A stretch of DNA of 34,285 nt from an uncultured Negativibacillus sp. (GTDB lineage Bacteria; Bacillota; Clostridia; Oscillospirales; Ruminococcaceae), in the NCBI RefSeq assembly GCF_944388365.1, contig NZ_CALXIN010000019.1, positions 1 through 34,285 of the forward strand, given 5' to 3'. A model generated the notes under the pieces. That model worked only from the letters and a program-made list of their open reading frames with translations. It did not search any database and was not told the DNA's origin. The translations under genes were made by a program, and so were the position numbers. Shown here one piece after another: positions 31,748 to 34,285 of the stretch. Every line of letters begins with the position of its first letter. Within the stretch, counting starts at the first letter, position 1.

Positions 31748-33166
31748 TTAATAGTTCTTCATTTTAGACTTGATTCGAGGATCCAGGAATGCATACAAAA
31801 TGTCGACAACAAGGTTTGCAAGGCTGATGACAACAGAAACGTAAACAACACCTGTCAGTACAACTGGGATATCAGGAATAAACTGTTTGTCTACGATGTA
31901 GCTTCCGATACCGTTGATGTTGAATACCTTCTCTGTTACTGCCGAACCACCCAGCATACCGCCGAACTGCAGACCGACAACAGTAACGATTGGGATCATC
32001 GCATTGCCCAGTGCATGTTTGAGGATAACACGTTTGCTGCTCAAGCCTTTTGCCTTTGCAGTGGTGATGTAGTCCTGATTGATAACTTCCAGCATCGAAG
32101 AACGTGTCATACGTGCAACCGATGCGGACAAAGCGGTACCCAAAACGATCGCCGGCATGATCAAGGTTGTCCAGTCCGTTGCCGAATAGGTCGCTGGCAG
32201 CCAGTGGAGGTTGATCGAGAAGTTGAGGATCAAAACCAGACCGAGCCAGAAGTTCGGGATGGACAAGCCCAGCAGCGCAATCAGCATAAAGACATAGTCG
32301 AAGGTCGAATAAGGTTTTACAGCCGAGATGATACCGGATGGAATTGCCAGAATCAATGCAACAGCCAGCGAAGCAAAGGTTACCTGAAGGGTTACAGGGA
32401 ATTTACGGCTGATTGCTTCCATAACAACTTCGTTACCTGCATAGGAACGACCCATATCCAGAGTAACAAGGCCTTTGAAAGCTTCAAACAGACGTACGAT
32501 GTATGGCTGATCCAGACCGTATACGCGGTTGAATTCCACGATCTGTTCCTGTGTTGCTGTCTGACCCAGAATGTTGACTGCCGGATCCATTGGAGACATG
32601 TACAGGATGGTGAATACCAGGAATACTACGCCGAACAGTACGAAGATCATCATAACCAGACGTTCAAAGATGTATTTTGCATATGGATTGCTGTAGATCA
32701 GCAGCAGCAGGTACATTGGCAGCGAGGTGATGATCGAAAAGACCAGGAAAGCATTGTTCTGCAGCAGGTCTTTCATAACACCCAGCAAAGTGATTGGACG
32801 ATAGTTCTTTTTGTACTCCTCGTCCTCCTGCAGGCGCCTTTCAACCAATTTGTTCAGTTCTTTTTCAAATTCGCGCTGAACATTCTTTTCAAAGTCACCC
32901 GACTCTTTCTTGAAGAAAGCTCTCTTGTTTTCAAGGAACATCCTTGTCTCATTGTACAAGGCCTGTTTTTCTCCGCTTTTTTCCAATTCAGCCAGAATAC
33001 GGGCTCTAATTTCTGAAGTTTTATCCGTCTTTGCGTAACTGCTCTTCCGTGCACAGTACACAATGAAGGAAACTAAAAATGTTGGAAGTCCCAGCAGGAA
33101 TAAAAATACTCGATACAAGGGCTTCTTGAATATTCTGTCAAGAATATTCGTCATTTTCTTCTTCAT
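31748..33166 (-). CDS. Oligopeptide ABC importer permease, OppB type, with N-terminal coiled-coil extension
   Basis: Residues from about 162 form a standard OppB/DppB permease: YIFERLVMMIFVLFGVVFLV, MSPMDPAVNILG, EFNRVYGLDQPYIVRL and the EAA loop (DYITTAKAKGLSSKRVILKH). The first 161 residues are an added region: a membrane helix at about 18-38, a highly charged predicted coiled coil at 45-125, and a second helix at about 137-158. Typical members have about 310 residues; this has 472. It is the first gene of the operon, with AGGAGGATATGAA before the ATG, after a leader of about 300 bases. Confidence 0.88.
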   Translation of the reverse strand: MKKKMTNILDRIFKKPLYRVFLFLLGLPTFLVSFIVYCARKSSYAKTDKTSEIRARILAELEKSGEKQALYNETRMFLENKRAFFKKESGDFEKNVQREFEKELNKLVERRLQEDEEYKKNYRPITLLGVMKDLLQNNAFLVFSIITSLPMYLLLLIYSNPYAKYIFERLVMMIFVLFGVVFLVFTILYMSPMDPAVNILGQTATQEQIVEFNRVYGLDQPYIVRLFEAFKGLVTLDMGRSYAGNEVVMEAISRKFPVTLQVTFASLAVALILAIPSGIISAVKPYSTFDYVFMLIALLGLSIPNFWLGLVLILNFSINLHWLPATYSATDWTTLIMPAIVLGTALSASVARMTRSSMLEVINQDYITTAKAKGLSSKRVILKHALGNAMIPIVTVVGLQFGGMLGGSAVTEKVFNINGIGSYIVDKQFIPDIPVVLTGVVYVSVVISLANLVVDILYAFLDPRIKSKMKNY

Positions 33167-33478
33167 TTCATATCCTCCTAAGATGAAATTGAAAGGCTAT
33201 CCCTGTCCCAGCAAAAAAATATTCTTCCGTTCTGCTCCCCTGTTTACACGCCTTATTGAAAAATTCAAACCGTCTTTCATCTGTGGGATCTTGATATCCT
33301 GTTGTTTTGCTTGCAGACAGCCTGCAGTCAAAGCAACACTTTTTTGCCACATGCTTATTTTTGTACCTGACAGATACAAGTTAGAAAGACCGCCTCTTTT
33401 CTTTCGCCAACCCAGACGTTTACCCCCAAAACAGTCCATCGAAAAATACACTGCTGAACGCAGAAATCCTTTGTATTT
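33167..33478 (-). promoter_or_regulatory. Long 5' leader of the peptide importer operon
   Basis: About 300 bases separate the best promoter candidate from oppB. The leader can form a stem-loop around TGCAG / CTGCA (33310-33325 area) and a smaller one with TTGTA / TACAA arms near 33370. I see no known riboswitch or T-box consensus. An 84-codon frame (33197-33451) runs through it, basic and without a ribosome binding site, and is more likely chance than a gene. Confidence 0.35.
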
Positions 33479-33507
33479 AGTTTATTAAAAAACATGTTCA
33501 AAATCAA
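33479..33507 (-). promoter_or_regulatory. Weak promoter candidate for the importer operon
   Basis: On the minus strand TTGATT and TAAACT are separated by 17 bases, the best match I found upstream of oppB. Each box fits only four of six consensus positions, and in such AT-rich DNA chance matches are common. Confidence 0.3.
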
Positions 33508-33940
33508 TAGTTTTTTAAATATTTTTAAAAGATTATTAAATATGATAATATTCTTGAAAATTATCGTAAAAATATCCCAAAAAAAGTTTTTTTAGGCCAC
33601 TTTATGCAAAAAAATACATGCAAAATCTAGGATATTTCACGATGCTTTTGTCGCTCTCAAGCTGTATTATCAATAACATTTGTAATATACTTAGAATTTT
33701 TCTATAAATATTTTTGATTTCCTACAATCTAATATATTAGTAACAAAAGCATCTTTATCCACTTATTCTAGGCTATTCTCCGCCTATTTTTGTCCAGTAA
33801 AAAGCGTGCTTATCTAAGTTTTGCGCATTTGCCATTTTCTCCAAAGAGCGCACGATATTCTAAAACTCGATCAGTTTAAAGGACGAAATTGCCCGAATTT
33901 ATTCACAAACTTTCATTGTAAACATCGTTTTAATTACACA
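33508..33940. other. AT-rich intergenic region
   Basis: This stretch is far richer in A and T than the flanking genes and contains no frame with a ribosome binding site. It holds an A7/T7 near-palindrome around 33579-33592 and two ATGCAAAA copies near 33604-33624. It probably carries the upstream regulatory region of the importer operon, but I cannot name a site. Confidence 0.4.
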
Positions 33941-33979
33941 AAAAAAAGAGTGAGTACAAAGCATACTCACTCTTTTTTT
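33941..33979 (-). terminator. Terminator of the small Spo0A-C-like gene
   Basis: AAAAAAAGAGTGAGTA pairs perfectly with TACTCACTCTTTTTTT around a seven-base loop, with runs on both sides. It lies three bases after the stop codon of the gene at 33983-34222 and could work in both directions. Confidence 0.92.
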
Positions 33980-33982
33980 GCA

Positions 33983-34222
33983 TCAGCAAAACGGGTTATT
34001 TTGTCGTTCAGAACACTGCTGAGCGACGAAGTCCATCATTTCCTCAGGGGTTGGGATTTCGCCCTTACGGGGAACCAGTTGCTGGAACTGTCGAGTTTGT
34101 TCATCCTGCGGGTTTTCATAGGCGAAGCGGATTGCCTGTGCCATATCCTCACGCACCTGCTGAGGAGTAACGCCATTTTGTTTTGCCAACTTTTCATAGA
34201 TTGCCTGATACTTATTCTTCAT
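33983..34222 (-). CDS. Small Spo0A-C-terminal-like protein
   Basis: The 79-residue protein resembles a group of small clostridial proteins annotated as having a Spo0A C-terminal-like domain. KYQAIYEKLAKQNGVTPQQV followed by REDMAQAIRFAYEN recalls the last helices of the Spo0A DNA-binding domain. It then has the group's typical tail GEIPTPEEMMDFVAQQ. It has no receiver domain and is too short to bind DNA as Spo0A does, so its function is unknown. ATG 34222 sits behind GGGAGGG. It ends in a strong terminator. No clear promoter is visible in the 63 bases left before the window edge. Confidence 0.75.
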   Translation of the reverse strand: MKNKYQAIYEKLAKQNGVTPQQVREDMAQAIRFAYENPQDEQTRQFQQLVPRKGEIPTPEEMMDFVAQQCSERQNNPFC

Positions 34223-34285
34223 TTTTTGCCCTCCCCATCAATGTTACACCATTCTATAGCATTGATTAACATATTATTATAAATT

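Noticed and set aside
30210..31751. 513-codon plus-strand ORF opposite the oppC-like gene
   Set aside because: It is the exact antisense of a clear permease gene. Strong codon bias (few TTA, CTA or TCA codons) removes antisense stops; the translation has no domain and is rich in Cys, Asn and Gln.
33197..33451. 84-codon minus-strand ORF in the importer leader
   Set aside because: No ribosome binding site at its start and no family pattern; treated as part of the leader.
33550..33580. CodY-like box (AATTTTC-type) in the importer upstream region
   Set aside because: Only about 11 of 15 positions fit, in very AT-rich DNA where such matches are frequent, and it is not clear that this organism has CodY.

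Overview
The window comes from a low-to-mid GC Gram-positive bacterium of the class Clostridia, most likely the Oscillospiraceae/Ruminococcaceae. This is inferred from the DivIVA, SepF and YlmH division genes, the order miaB-ymcA-mutS-mutL-miaA-hfq, a small Spo0A-C-like protein, strong AGGAGG ribosome binding sites and canonical sigma-A promoters. No phage, insertion sequence or CRISPR array was seen.

Left part (1-13187, all minus strand): a long housekeeping run starting at a consensus promoter (13159-13187). It reads miaB, a ymcA/ylbF-family gene, mutS, a small XRE regulator, mutL, miaA, hfq, an HlyD-like membrane protein, yggS, sepF, ylmH, divIVA and the start of ileS, which is cut by the window edge. 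tRNA modification, mismatch repair, RNA chaperoning, PLP homeostasis and septum placement are thus strung together with short gaps or overlaps.

Middle part (13324-20726): plus-strand glcK and comF, each with its own terminator; a minus-strand tRNA cluster (Gly-UCC, Arg-UCU, His-GUG, Gln-UUG) with a perfect promoter; a structured non-coding stretch downstream that holds a copy of the tRNA-Gln 3' end; an Sfp-type phosphopantetheinyl transferase; an acidic lipoprotein; a 50-residue hydrophobic peptide; a sugar-phosphate isomerase/epimerase-like TIM barrel; and a membrane PASTA protein whose kinase domain has lost its catalytic residues.

Right part (20830-34285): a degenerate Ppx/GppA-like protein, a B12-type radical SAM protein (DUF4080-like), a DUF1015 protein, a second radical SAM protein, and a five-gene oligopeptide ABC importer operon (minus strand: oppB, oppC, oppD, oppF, oppA-like). 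Next come a leader of about 300 bases, an AT-rich spacer and a Spo0A-C-like small protein.

The most unusual item is the importer. Its lipoprotein appears to be a circular permutation of the family 5 peptide-binding fold: the segment normally at the C-terminus sits right after the lipobox, and the usual N-terminal part follows. Both permeases also carry large extra N-terminal membrane regions. Second is the PASTA pseudokinase lying beside a Ppx/GppA-like protein that has lost its phosphate-binding loops. All functional calls rest on motif and order recognition by eye; no database search was run.
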